Assembly: GCF_000341285.1 (NCBI RefSeq)
Contig: NW_005178474.1
Location: 62,001-126,000, forward strand
Direction of reading: 5' to 3'
DNA: 64,000 nt
From: Galdieria sulphuraria
Lineage: Eukaryota; Rhodophyta; Bangiophyceae; Galdieriales; Galdieriaceae
The position numbers were made by a program, and so were the translations under genes. Of this stretch, positions 10,320-19,355 are shown one piece after another. Position 1 is the first letter of the stretch, and every line of letters starts with the position of its first letter. A model generated the notes under the pieces. The model made no database searches, was not told the origin of the DNA, and worked only from the letters and a program-made list of their open reading frames with translations.

Positions 10320-11237
10320 TTACTGTTGGATAGTTTGATCTGAAACAAGTAAAAACTTTGCCTGTAACCAACGTCGAGTCATATTCTTGTTTTCCTTTCG
10401 ATTGACAACTGCTTTGGTATGCGTTACCAACTCCAAAGTTTCCCAGTGACTGGATGGAAATAAAGATTGCAAAAAAGATTCGGTGAAATAATAAGCCAAA
10501 GTTCCATCACCTCGAAGATACAAGTTTCTATCTACACAGTTCTTAGGATGTTGCCGAATTTGTGCCAAGTCACCAAATGCGTAGTCTCTAAATAGCACTT
10601 TCCCTGTTCCTGGTTTCAATAAATTTTGAGCCAACTTCACCGTATACTTCATATCTTCAGGAGACTGTGCCGATAAAGTCCAAAATAAAGTGATGTAATC
10701 GATAGAGTGTGGAGGTATGATTTGATAGATTTTCTGTTCATCTTCGGCTGCATCAGCTACAAAGGCATAGACACGACGACAATCATATTCCACATTATCT
10801 CGTAACAAACGTATAGCTTCTTCACTAAAGTCGATACCAAACACAAAAAGATTGGGATTGGCTCGAATGAGTGGAAAAATACTATTACCAACTCCGCAAC
10901 CAACTTCTAAAACTATGGTATATCGACATAACCTTAGTTCTTCTACAGTAGGAGGCTCCACACATTTTTGTCCTTGCAACTGCACAGGAGGATGCCAAGT
11001 TTTTGGTTCAACACCTGCTGGCAAAAGTTCTGGAAAAAAGTAGCGCAAGTTGTAACGATTCTTGAAGAACTTGTTTTGTTTCGTGGAATAAAAATGGTTC
11101 CAATCTTTTCTCGTGGTAATAGTTTGTAAAGTCCCTTGTTGGGAATGACTTTCTAAATATTCAGCTATTTCATCACTTTCGAGTTGTGCTATCGACAACG
11201 CTTTCAGCGAACGAGATGAATAATTCTGAAATGACAT
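10320..11237 (-). CDS. METTL2/6/8-type tRNA 3-methylcytidine methyltransferase
   Basis: Intronless, 305 residues from MSFQNYSS (an ATG five codons upstream is also possible). The motif DWNHFYSTKQNKFFKNRYNLRYFFPEL near residue 50 (shown here for its WNxFY and FFKDR-like core), then LEVGCGVGNSIFPL and GIDFSEEAIRLL, is typical of METTL2/METTL6/METTL8. The C-terminal half keeps FRDYAFGDLAQ and the RGDGTLAYYF motif. The family makes m3C32 in the anticodon loop of tRNA-Thr, -Ser or -Arg; which subset applies cannot be told here. Its start overlaps the start of the divergent Trm9-like gene, leaving no separate promoter. Family confident, substrate inferred. Confidence 0.9.
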   Translation of the reverse strand: MSFQNYSSRSLKALSIAQLESDEIAEYLESHSQQGTLQTITTRKDWNHFYSTKQNKFFKNRYNLRYFFPELLPAGVEPKTWHPPVQLQGQKCVEPPTVEELRLCRYTIVLEVGCGVGNSIFPLIRANPNLFVFGIDFSEEAIRLLRDNVEYDCRRVYAFVADAAEDEQKIYQIIPPHSIDYITLFWTLSAQSPEDMKYTVKLAQNLLKPGTGKVLFRDYAFGDLAQIRQHPKNCVDRNLYLRGDGTLAYYFTESFLQSLFPSSHWETLELVTHTKAVVNRKENKNMTRRWLQAKFLLVSDQTIQQ

Positions 11238-12049
11238 CGAGCAAAAGTGCAAATGTTATTTGGCTTCCTTCACCAGAAAGTGAATATGAAGGAGACTGGT
11301 TAGAAGAAAATTTTGTAGACAATTATTATTCTTCTTCAATTATCGAAGAAGAGTCAGATAACTGTACAGGAACAAAATTATTTCCAGGTGAGGAAACAAT
11401 AGTTTCCTTTGTCCAATGTTCTTCGGTAGGTTTGCGTCTCATATTTGTTTCAATCTTTTGTCAAGAAAGAGAACAGTTGTTGCTTTTGGATGTTGGTTGT
11501 GGTAGAAAAGGAAGTTTATCTCATGTGGATTGGAAACCTAGGTCACTTCCTTTATTGTGGTTGGGAGTTGACAAATATAGAGATACCATTTATCAGTTTC
11601 TGAGAGTTGCGAAGAAGTCTCATATTATTTTTGAAGGAATTGTAGCAAGTGCTTGTGCGTTGCCTTTTCGTGAGGAAGTTTTCGATACTATTTTATGTCA
11701 AAGTGTATTGCATCACTTTCCCATTAAATACAAAAGACAACTAGTGTGGAAGAATATTCAGGCAACTTGCCTTTTGAAACAAGCGTTCTGTATTTATTTG
11801 ACAGTTTGTGCTTATGAACAAGAAGGAAAGAGACTAGCTTCACAAGATGCTTTGGTCTCTGATATTAAGGAAAGAGTATTATTTTATCACTTTTTTAAAA
11901 GAAATGAACTCGAAGAAGAGTTTCCTCATTCGGAAATCATAACTGAAAAAGATCAACATGCATTGATATATTCTTCAAAGAATGATTTCTTCTTCAACAA
12001 TGGAATCACAAGAAGACGATCCCATATTAGTCCGACGTGCTTTGGCTAG
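11216..12049 (+). CDS. Trm9/ALKBH8-like wobble-uridine methyltransferase
   Basis: Intronless SAM methyltransferase of 277 residues. Seen: SAM motif I LLLLDVGCGRKGSL, a post-I aspartate in LGVDKYRD, motif ALPFREEVFDTILCQSVLHHF, and a C-terminal patch RVLFYHFFKRNELEEEF followed by EKDQHALIYSS. This order matches Trm9 and the methyltransferase half of ALKBH8, which finish mcm5U in tRNA with the partner Trm112. The glycine-rich loop has a two-residue insertion against the family, and about 20 residues after the last homologous block look unrelated. The start overlaps the METTL-type gene, and its last 50 nt overlap THOC7 in another frame on the same strand. It could instead be a related class I methyltransferase with a different target. 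Confidence 0.65.
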   Translation: MNNSEMTSSKSANVIWLPSPESEYEGDWLEENFVDNYYSSSIIEEESDNCTGTKLFPGEETIVSFVQCSSVGLRLIFVSIFCQEREQLLLLDVGCGRKGSLSHVDWKPRSLPLLWLGVDKYRDTIYQFLRVAKKSHIIFEGIVASACALPFREEVFDTILCQSVLHHFPIKYKRQLVWKNIQATCLLKQAFCIYLTVCAYEQEGKRLASQDALVSDIKERVLFYHFFKRNELEEEFPHSEIITEKDQHALIYSSKNDFFFNNGITRRRSHISPTCFG

Positions 12050-12737
12050 AGAAACAAACCTAAAAAACTTGTCAAAGAGAATAGCCAGTGTTTATGCTCT
12101 TTGGTGTCGACTGAGACAACAGGACTCGTTGCAAGCACAACAACAAGACGAACTTTCTACTCTTTGCACTGCACTGTGGAAAGATTTGTCTCGTTATGAA
12201 CTAAACTTGAAGAAGTTATTATTAGTAGGGTAAGGAATTGAATATTGGCTTTTTGAATATCTTTAAAGAACGTGTAGGAAAACGACGCTTTATGAGGACC
12301 AACAGTTGCAGAGCACTGAGAGACAGATCCAAAAGGATATTCAACGAGTTCAACTGGAAGTAGAGGAGCTTAAGAGACAGCTACAGGTAGAAAGAACTCA
12401 ACGTAGAAGAAAGGAAGAATATAGTTTAATTGCTTCCTCTATACTGGAGTTGCCAGATAGAGAGAAGTTACAAGAAGAGTTTGAACAAACCACGAAACAA
12501 ATTCAGCAATTGGAAGAGCAGAAACAACAATTGGAGTATGAAAAGGAGCAGCGTGCACGACAGTTTCAACTACTTTTACAATCGATAAAAGAGCTTTCTA
12601 GCGAAACTGATGATGGTTGGTACAGTTGGTGGAAGCACTGGTTCGCAAGTAATACAGTACAACAAAACTCCTCAATCAGTTCTTATGAATCAACATGGAA
12701 CAAGGAAAATGAAAGCGTTAGAATGGAAGACTCTTAG
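12000..12737 (+). CDS. THOC7: THO complex subunit 7
   Basis: Exons 12000-12229 and 12278-12737 with a 48-nt intron encode 229 residues. The layout copies THOC7: an N-terminal helical block with ALWCR and LWKDLSRYELNLKKLLLV, then a long coiled coil with EEYSLIASSILELPDREKL (equivalent to the family's EYDALAKVI...HPDR segment) and RARQFQLLLQSIKEL. In the THO/TREX complex it couples transcription elongation to mRNA export. The start MESQEDDP at 12000 lies inside the 3' end of the upstream gene; a further ATG at 11982 would deepen the overlap. The splice joins GG to G, keeping frame. Family call rests on this pattern rather than on catalytic motifs. Confidence 0.85.
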
Positions 12738-13364
12738 AGTCCTTGAAAAGTCTACAGATATCAACAGTCACATTGAACTTGAATTTTATGATTTTGTTAT
12801 TAACTTATGAATTTGCAGTTTGGTTGATAAGTATATGGCAAGATTTCAGAGGAATGACGGTTCCCCACTGTTTTCTTCTTCTTCTTCATCATTGCTGGTT
12901 GTTCTTTCAAAGGATGAGAGTTAGAATCAAGTCTTCCGTGTATACTTCTGCCAAGAAAAGGTTCCAATTTTTGGCTTTTAATAAATCAGAACCTTGGAAG
13001 TATGGTTATAACAAACTACGATATCTTCAAGGAGAAATAAAAAATAAAAAATGGTTAAGCCCCGGACACGTTACGTCGAGGAATGACAAGAAGTGGCACC
13101 AAGTTCGTCACAAAAGTGACTTCAGCACCATCCGTAAGGAAGACGAGAGACTCCAGGAATAGTAAGAAAGTTCCAGTAAGTGCAATGTTTTCCTCTGGAA
13201 CAAGAAGAAACAGTGGAAACCTCAAGTGGAGGAAATGTAGTGAAATTGGGAGCTTTTATTAGAAACTCTCCGTATGAAAACCAGTCAGTAAACAAACCAA
13301 TTTGAATCTGACCAGTTTGCCGAATTCTGCACTCTAAAGGAACTCGTCAACTTCATAATCACAG
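12738..13364. other. Unassigned 627-bp interval between converging genes
   Basis: Lies between the THOC7 stop and the 6PGDH stop. A 139-codon frame (12743-13162) and a second basic frame starting MTRSGTKFVTK near 13082 exist on the plus strand, but neither resembles a known family and the first begins inside the presumed THOC7 3' UTR. The second is rich in Lys, Arg and Ser. Either could be a small lineage-specific gene; I cannot support one over the other. Confidence 0.4.
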
Positions 13365-15107
13365 CTAGGAAGAGTTGCTTATAGGAATACTGGAACCATC
13401 TTCTGACCATCTACTATGAAATACTCCCTCTTTATCCAACCTTTTATAAGTATGAGCACCAAAAAAGTCACGTTGAGCTTGTATAAGTTGACTACTGGAA
13501 AGTATCTCTTTTCGACAGCTGTCATAATAGGAAAGAGCGGAAGCCAAAGCAGGAACAGGAATCCCCAAAAGAGAAGCACCAGAAACCACTCGTCGTAAAG
13601 CTGTTTGGCAGTTATTCAAGTCTCTCACGAAATGCTCATCTTCTAATAAGGAAAGAAGATTAGGTTGTCGCTTATAAGCTTCTTTAATGCGGTCTAGAAA
13701 TCTTGCTCGAATAATACAACCACCTTTCCATATTCTTGCAATCTCTCCACAATCCAACTGCCATTGCTCATCTAAAGAAGCTTTCTGAATCAATGCCATT
13801 CCTTGTGCATAACAACAAATTTTGGCTGCAAAAAGTGCCTTTTCCAACTCTGAAATCAAAAACTCAAAGTCATTCCAACCATAGAAGCTTATGATAGTAT
13901 TTCGTTCTGTAGTTCCAATTCCATGCAGTTGACGACTTAATGAAACGCGCAAGTCTTTCAAAGAAGATAAGTATCTTGCATCTAATGCCGCAGATATAGT
14001 AGATATTGGTATTCCTCTTTTGGCGGCTTCTTGAATAGTCCACATACCAGTTCCTTTACTTCCCGACTGATCGAGTATTCTGTCCACAACAAGGTTATCC
14101 TTTTCCTTGAATTGTAATATCTGACTGGTTATTTCTATCAAGAAAGACTGCAAATCACCTCCATTCCATCGTTCAAATATTTCATACAATTGACCATCAA
14201 AATGACTACTTTGGCTAAGGGTTCGTAATATATCGTATACTTCCCCAATCAACTGCATATCTGCATATTCAATTCCGTTATGTACCATTTTTACATAATT
14301 TCCAGAACCACCGGGACCTATATAAGTAACACAAGGTCCATCGTCTACTTGTGCAGCAATCTTGTTGAGAATATCATTTACTAGATTCCAGGCTTCTACT
14401 GGACCTCCAGGCATCAAAGATGGTCCGTGACGAGCACCGTCTTCACCACCACTAACTCCCATTCCCATGTAAAGAATACCTTTGGAAGATAAAGCTTCTG
14501 CACGTCTCTGAGTATTTTCATACCATTCATTGCCTCCATCTACAATCAAATCTCCCGGTTCCAAATAGTTTTCAAGAGTACTTATAGTTGCATCTACTGG
14601 ACTTCCAGCCTTTACCATGATAATAACTTTCCTAGGTCTTTTAAGAGAACGTACAAAGGACTCCAAGGAATAGAAACCTTGCAGTTTACCAAGACAATTT
14701 TTCTGCTCAAGTTGAAAGCGGTTGATTGTATCGTCTGTCTTCGTTGAGGTTCGATTGTATACTGAAACTCGAAAGCCCTTTTCAGCTATATTGAGAGCTA
14801 AGTTTTGACCCATCACTGCCAAACCGATCAAGCCTATATCAGCAGTATTTATAGAAGAATCACTGCTAGTTGCTGCTTGCTGTTGAGTCGTCATAGAAAC
14901 TCGCGGAGAGTCCGTAGAAGTGTTGGAAAAGCCGCGAGGAATAGATATAAAAGGATTCACTACATTCTTCAGTACGTTATGTCCAACAAATAAACTTTTT
15001 CTAAACTTGGATACTGCTGAAGAATAATAAAACCGTGTACTCAGCACAGGAGTCTGGATAAAATACAGTGCTGATAATTTACGTCCATCGTCTACAAAAG
15101 TATTCAT
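13365..15107 (-). CDS. GND: 6-phosphogluconate dehydrogenase with N-terminal extension
   Basis: Intronless, 580 residues. The enzyme domain starts near residue 88 with GLIGLAVMGQNLALNIAEKG (NADP fold) and contains YNRT, VDGGNEWYENT, GVSGGEDGARHGPSLMPGG (substrate loop), KMVHNGIEYADMQLI (catalytic Lys) and the signature GSKGTGMWT. It oxidises 6-phosphogluconate to ribulose-5-phosphate in the pentose phosphate pathway, giving NADPH. The first 87 residues are Ser-, Arg- and Phe-rich with few acidic residues and look like an organellar presequence, most likely plastid. An internal methionine (M72, in VSMTTQQQ) sits just before the mature domain, so a second, cytosolic form from leaky scanning or internal transcription is conceivable. 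The C-terminal domain is complete. Confidence 0.96.
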   Translation of the reverse strand: MNTFVDDGRKLSALYFIQTPVLSTRFYYSSAVSKFRKSLFVGHNVLKNVVNPFISIPRGFSNTSTDSPRVSMTTQQQAATSSDSSINTADIGLIGLAVMGQNLALNIAEKGFRVSVYNRTSTKTDDTINRFQLEQKNCLGKLQGFYSLESFVRSLKRPRKVIIMVKAGSPVDATISTLENYLEPGDLIVDGGNEWYENTQRRAEALSSKGILYMGMGVSGGEDGARHGPSLMPGGPVEAWNLVNDILNKIAAQVDDGPCVTYIGPGGSGNYVKMVHNGIEYADMQLIGEVYDILRTLSQSSHFDGQLYEIFERWNGGDLQSFLIEITSQILQFKEKDNLVVDRILDQSGSKGTGMWTIQEAAKRGIPISTISAALDARYLSSLKDLRVSLSRQLHGIGTTERNTIISFYGWNDFEFLISELEKALFAAKICCYAQGMALIQKASLDEQWQLDCGEIARIWKGGCIIRARFLDRIKEAYKRQPNLLSLLEDEHFVRDLNNCQTALRRVVSGASLLGIPVPALASALSYYDSCRKEILSSSQLIQAQRDFFGAHTYKRLDKEGVFHSRWSEDGSSIPISNSS

Positions 15108-15359
15108 TATGAGTGATTAGTCGCTAACAAGACGACAACCAAATTTATCAATTAAGGATAAATTCTTTTATGCAAAATGATTTGAGGAAACATCTATCAA
15201 ACCTCATCGAAATAGGCATATTCTACTTCACAGAAAAGCGGCAAACAGAATTCTCCTAAAAGTCATAGTCTGGACTTATAAACTAAATATTAAAGGTTCT
15301 ATTCCTTTCATAACTCCGCAAAATAGAATGATATTCGCGGCCAATCTTATAAGAGTGCT

Positions 15360-15850
15360 TCACTGTATAAAGGAGAACCACAATTCTCCAGAACAAAATA
15401 CTCTTCTTCGACCATTTGAGTGCTTCCAGGCAATCGTTTCCACCACACCAAATCTTTCTCTGGGTTCTCCTTTAAAGTTTGCTCTACAGTACAATGTACA
15501 GCCTGGGTCTAATATTTCCACTTCCCAACGAACCTCCTCCATTCCAACAAAAACAGGAAATTTTTCAGAAAACTCGGGACACTACAAATACAGTTGAACA
15601 ACACTTGAATACTTTTGAACCTCGTGTCACCAACCTGTTTGACCAACAAACAACCAGCTTGACCCATAAATTCTAATTGTTTGTGACGGAAAAAAGGCAC
15701 ATCATCTTCTCTTAGTTGCTTTGCAGCCACAACACTCTCACCTACTCTGTTTTCTATAGCATAGTCAACAAAGAGAAAAGGCTCTCTCTGTGCAAGCAAT
15801 CGAAAAATTTGTTGTTTGGTCAAGTTTCCATTAGAAAACCAACGTTTCAT
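15360..15850 (-). CDS. FabZ-like hot-dog-fold protein lacking the canonical catalytic segment
   Basis: Two exons (minus strand, about 15850-15596 and 15542-15360) over a 53-nt GT-AG intron, about 145 residues. The start of the fold matches FabZ dehydratases: LTKQQIFRLLAQREPFLFVDYAI (compare the family PHRPPFLLVDR), then VVAAKQLREDDVPFF and GQAGCLLV, then the second half with VGMEEVRWEVEILDPG (family GIDxxRFxxxVxPG) and a terminal beta strand WFSF. The stretch between FF and GQAG is about 14 residues shorter than in FabZ, so the GHFPGxPxxPGV loop with the catalytic histidine is missing. It may be a thioesterase-like or non-enzymatic relative. The ATG at 15850 leaves 33 bp to the divergent ATE1; upstream ATGs would overlap it. 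Confidence 0.65.
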
Positions 15851-15883
15851 TCTACGACATATTTTTGGAATCGTGTATTGTTG

Positions 15884-17665
15884 ATGGAGAGCGGAATGCG
15901 AAGGTCCATTGTTCAAGACTTGGGAGTAGACAAAAGTGGATGTGGTTATTGTAGCAACCAAAAAGTACTTTCGAACGTTCAAGAAGAGCATAATACAGTC
16001 TCCGGAGAGCACAGAATTTCAAAAAGACGTCGACCCAAAACTAGAGTTGCACACGGAATTTGGGCTCATCAGCTCACAGTGGAAGATTACGAAGAACTTA
16101 TGACTCGAGGTTGGCGTCGTTCAGGAAAGTATATATACAGACCCGACAATGCAGAGTCTTGTTGTCAGCAATTTGTTATTCGCCTTGAGGCTGACAAGTT
16201 TACACCTAACAAGTCCCAGAGAAGAGTCTTAAAGAAGATGGACAAAGTTTCTTCTTCGCTTTCTTGTTTTACTTCAAGAGAGTATAGTAACAAACTATCT
16301 TGCTCAGTTTCTTTTTCTGACCAACTCTCAAAACAAACCGTTTCAGACGACCCTTTACTGAAGCAGATTCGACACAAATTATGTCAGCTTGTGACAGATA
16401 TGATCTGTGAAGAAGCTGTCAACTGGGGTTGGAAAGTATGGTACAATACGAAAAATAGTGAAAGACTTGGAAAATGCTGTTATTCCTCTAATCTAATTTT
16501 AGTCCTTGCAAAACATCAAAACAATGAGAATGATTCAGAGTCTGAAAACCCCGAGACTGCAACTCTTGTGAATATGAAACATAAGCGTCAAGTCAAGTTT
16601 ACTCAATGGAGAAATCATTATTCATCGAAATTGAAAGAGGCAGGAAAAGATGCGTTTGCTCAAGTTGGTATTGATTGCTCCGTCACACCCAATGGTTTTA
16701 TAGACTTTTGGAGAGAGGACGATGCTTTATATCAACGACACAACTGTTTTGGTATGAGACCAAGTGATAGAGATGGAATAAATACCGGAATGGACAAGGT
16801 CTTCTCACACAAGATCACTGAACATTCTTTAACCAAAAAGCGTTTAAGAATAGTTATGGAGTTACCAAAGCTAGAAGATGAGAGCTTTTTGTTGTTTCAG
16901 CGTTATCAACAAGCTATACATCACGAAAGTCCTGAAGAAAGTAACAAAGAATCGTTTTCAAGGTTTTTAGTTGAAAGCCCTTTGATTTTTGTGGAACCGA
17001 ACAATGATAGCACTACTCCATCTTGTGGTTTTGGAACTTTTCATATGAAATATTATTTAGATGAGAGACTACTTGCAATAGGCGTTGTTGATGTTTTACC
17101 GCATTATCTTTCTTCTGTCTACTTTTTCTATGATCCTTCATATTCCAGTCTCTCATTAGGAGTTTATTCTGCTTTGCACGAGATTGAATGGGTTCGAACG
17201 CAGTGTTTGCAAGGATATTCATCTATGCAATATTATTGTATGGGATTTTATATTCACAATTGTCCAAAAATGCGATACAAAGGTGATTATTTTCCTTCTC
17301 AACTTCGTTGTGAGGTTACAGGTCAATGGATACAACTGGAAGTAGCACAAAAGGTTTTGGATAAACAAAATGGAAGAGCATTGCGTTTGGCTCCAGAAGA
17401 GTTTCCTATAGACGAAAAGTATCTTGTTGCTCCGTGTGAAAGAGTTTTTGCATTGCTTTCATCATATGATAAGGAACTGTATCTTCGTTTATGGGAAGCA
17501 GCATCGAAGAATGTCCCTTTATTGTTCAGTGGCAAGTTGTTTGTGTTTGATAGTTTGAAACGAAACTTAAACGACAAAATGAGTGTACATATCCAAAGTG
17601 TATTACTGTCATACATTGCCAAGGTTGGACCACATTTGAGTGTACAGATGATTTATTTGCTTTGA
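15884..17665 (+). CDS. ATE1: Arginyl-tRNA--protein transferase
   Basis: Intronless, 593 residues. The N-terminal domain shows CGYCSNQ and, further on, RVAHGIWAHQLTVEDYEEL, MTRGWRRSGKYIYRP and SCCQQFVIRL, all classical ATE1 (the CxxC/CC cysteines are proposed Fe-S ligands in the family). The C-terminal GNAT-like half contains GTFHMKYYLDERLLAIGVVDVLP, SSVYFFYDPSYSSLSLGVYSALHEI (abbreviated core), YCMGFYIHNCPKMRYKG and YFPSQL. The enzyme adds Arg to N-terminal Asp, Glu or oxidised Cys and feeds the N-degron pathway. The frame is open upstream to 15716, but the start at 15884 (MESGMRRS) fits the family and clears the divergent gene. An acidic/Ser-rich insert sits in the middle. Confidence 0.96.
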   Translation: MESGMRRSIVQDLGVDKSGCGYCSNQKVLSNVQEEHNTVSGEHRISKRRRPKTRVAHGIWAHQLTVEDYEELMTRGWRRSGKYIYRPDNAESCCQQFVIRLEADKFTPNKSQRRVLKKMDKVSSSLSCFTSREYSNKLSCSVSFSDQLSKQTVSDDPLLKQIRHKLCQLVTDMICEEAVNWGWKVWYNTKNSERLGKCCYSSNLILVLAKHQNNENDSESENPETATLVNMKHKRQVKFTQWRNHYSSKLKEAGKDAFAQVGIDCSVTPNGFIDFWREDDALYQRHNCFGMRPSDRDGINTGMDKVFSHKITEHSLTKKRLRIVMELPKLEDESFLLFQRYQQAIHHESPEESNKESFSRFLVESPLIFVEPNNDSTTPSCGFGTFHMKYYLDERLLAIGVVDVLPHYLSSVYFFYDPSYSSLSLGVYSALHEIEWVRTQCLQGYSSMQYYCMGFYIHNCPKMRYKGDYFPSQLRCEVTGQWIQLEVAQKVLDKQNGRALRLAPEEFPIDEKYLVAPCERVFALLSSYDKELYLRLWEAASKNVPLLFSGKLFVFDSLKRNLNDKMSVHIQSVLLSYIAKVGPHLSVQMIYLL

Positions 17666-18027
17666 TTTTTCTGAGCCTCAGAATCGCGTCAAGGGATTTT
17701 TACGAACCGGAACAGAATTTGAATCAACAGCATTTTTTTTCCTTAACTTGTCATATTTTTCCGCGCTTTGCTTTGGAAACCTACAAGTAGACTCATATTC
17801 TATAGAACATTTGCAGTTTTCTGAAGCTCGCATCGTTAGTGTGTGGCAGTTTATGAAACAGTGTATTATTGGCAAGACGGAAGGCACAGGAGGAAATTGT
17901 ATTCTTTAAACAAAAAAAGTACTTCAACTGCAGGTAATAAGTGAATCCAGGGTTTTTGTCAGTTTGAGGATCTGAGAACGCTGCCACAAATACTATTGTG
18001 TTTTTTAGAGTTTTGTTAACTGTTGCT
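17666..18027. other. Intergenic, no gene seen
   Basis: About 360 bp between ATE1 and the cyclin gene. Only short shadow frames are present; no tRNA-like or repeat structure was found. It probably contains the ATE1 3' UTR and the cyclin promoter. Confidence 0.6.
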
Positions 18028-19224
18028 ATGACAGAAAAAGTGAAATTTGACTGCTACGAAGTCGGGGACAGTGCTTCTAACTCGTCAAAACTTGACGTCA
18101 GTCGCGGGCTGCTAGAAGCTGGCCTACAAACTGAAAAAGGTCTTGTAGAAGCACAAGGTGCGAAGAAAGAGTCTGCCTGTTGCTCGGAATCTTTGCCATG
18201 TTATTATTGCACCTGTCACAGAGAAGCAACAGCTGAGACTCTGGATCTAGTCCACTTGCAGAGCGTGTTGAAAAGGAGCCTACTGAAGGTGGCGAACGGG
18301 AGTCCAACATTGTTTATTGTTGAGGATCTTTTGTCATTTGCTGTTGCTGAAGTTATTCGGCACAGAAAAGGGTTTTATTCATGTTTATGCTCATTAGGTC
18401 ACACAAACGATGGAAATACGAGTAATGAACCTTCTTGTAGTTCTTTTTCTGCTTCTGAAACTTCTTTGGATGTTGTCAACCTGTCTATTTTTTGCCAATT
18501 TTTGGATGAAGATGAACGAAGCCAACTAAACGCAGAAAGTCATTGTAGCTATTCGTTTACTTCTCACACCAGAAAACGAGTAATATTTTGGCTACTTGAC
18601 ATTGCACAGCTTTTTGATTTGAACTCTGAAACGGTGGCTCTTACAGTTGCCTTTATGGATAAACTTGTTGGGAAACGAACAATCTCACAACTTTTCTTTT
18701 ATAGTACAATAGGTGGCTGTCTCTGCACATTTTCCAAATGGCTCGACTTTCGACCTGTTTCATATATCGAAATGGCTCCAATTGTGAATGTTCCTTCAAA
18801 TTTGTTGAGACTTTTTGAGGAAATCATATTGCATAGTCTCGATTGGCACCTTCATTTGCGAACCGTACATGGTGTCTTTTCGAAAATAGCAGGAAAGTTT
18901 AGGCAGTTCCACTGGAACGTTGATTTGAGTGAAGCATCATGGGAAGAAGTTGTTTGTATGGCAGAAATGTATCTAAATATGTCACTGTTATCCGAAGAAT
19001 TGACCAATTATGATCACTCCATTATTATACTTGTAGTTTTGGGATTGGTGTATAAAGACACGTTGAAAACTAACTACATGCACAAGGAGAATACCATCAA
19101 TAACGAAAGTGCATTAGCAGAATTACAGAAAGAAATTGCAAAGGAATGTGGCTTTTCTAAGGAGTGCCTTATCTGCGTGTGGCATTTATTAGAATCCTCT
19201 GTCATTTCGAATAATGAACAATGA
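18028..19224 (+). CDS. Cyclin-box protein, D-type-like
   Basis: Intronless, 398 residues from MTEKVKFD; an ATG ten codons upstream is also in frame. After a Cys- and Ser-rich N-terminus the stretch RVIFWLLDIAQLFDLNSETVALTV, then AFMDKLVG, QLFFYSTIGGCLCTFSKWLDF, EMAPIVN and LLRLFEEIILHSLDWHLHLRTVHGVF follows the five-helix cyclin N-box order (family: WLLEV...YLDRFL...LQLLG...LASKL...EELLQMELLVLNKLKWNL). The second cyclin fold is helical but weakly conserved. No clear LxCxE motif was found. Such proteins activate a CDK; WEE1, an inhibitor of CDK, is encoded elsewhere in this window. The exact class (D or other) is uncertain. Confidence 0.75.
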   Translation: MTEKVKFDCYEVGDSASNSSKLDVSRGLLEAGLQTEKGLVEAQGAKKESACCSESLPCYYCTCHREATAETLDLVHLQSVLKRSLLKVANGSPTLFIVEDLLSFAVAEVIRHRKGFYSCLCSLGHTNDGNTSNEPSCSSFSASETSLDVVNLSIFCQFLDEDERSQLNAESHCSYSFTSHTRKRVIFWLLDIAQLFDLNSETVALTVAFMDKLVGKRTISQLFFYSTIGGCLCTFSKWLDFRPVSYIEMAPIVNVPSNLLRLFEEIILHSLDWHLHLRTVHGVFSKIAGKFRQFHWNVDLSEASWEEVVCMAEMYLNMSLLSEELTNYDHSIIILVVLGLVYKDTLKTNYMHKENTINNESALAELQKEIAKECGFSKECLICVWHLLESSVISNNEQ

Positions 19225-19242
19225 AGCTCTAGAAACACAATA

Positions 19243-19260
19243 AGAGAGAGAGAGAGAGAG
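19243..19260. repeat. (AG)9 microsatellite
   Basis: Nine perfect AG units directly downstream of the cyclin stop, in the interval to the converging MCM7 gene. Simple repeat; no function inferred. Confidence 0.95.
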
Positions 19261-19355
19261 CTATTTCTTTCTAACATTTGACTAGATGAGATTGACATTG
19301 CATTTCCACATGAAAGACAAATAATTGTAAAGCAAAAGGATAGTATCGATTTCAT

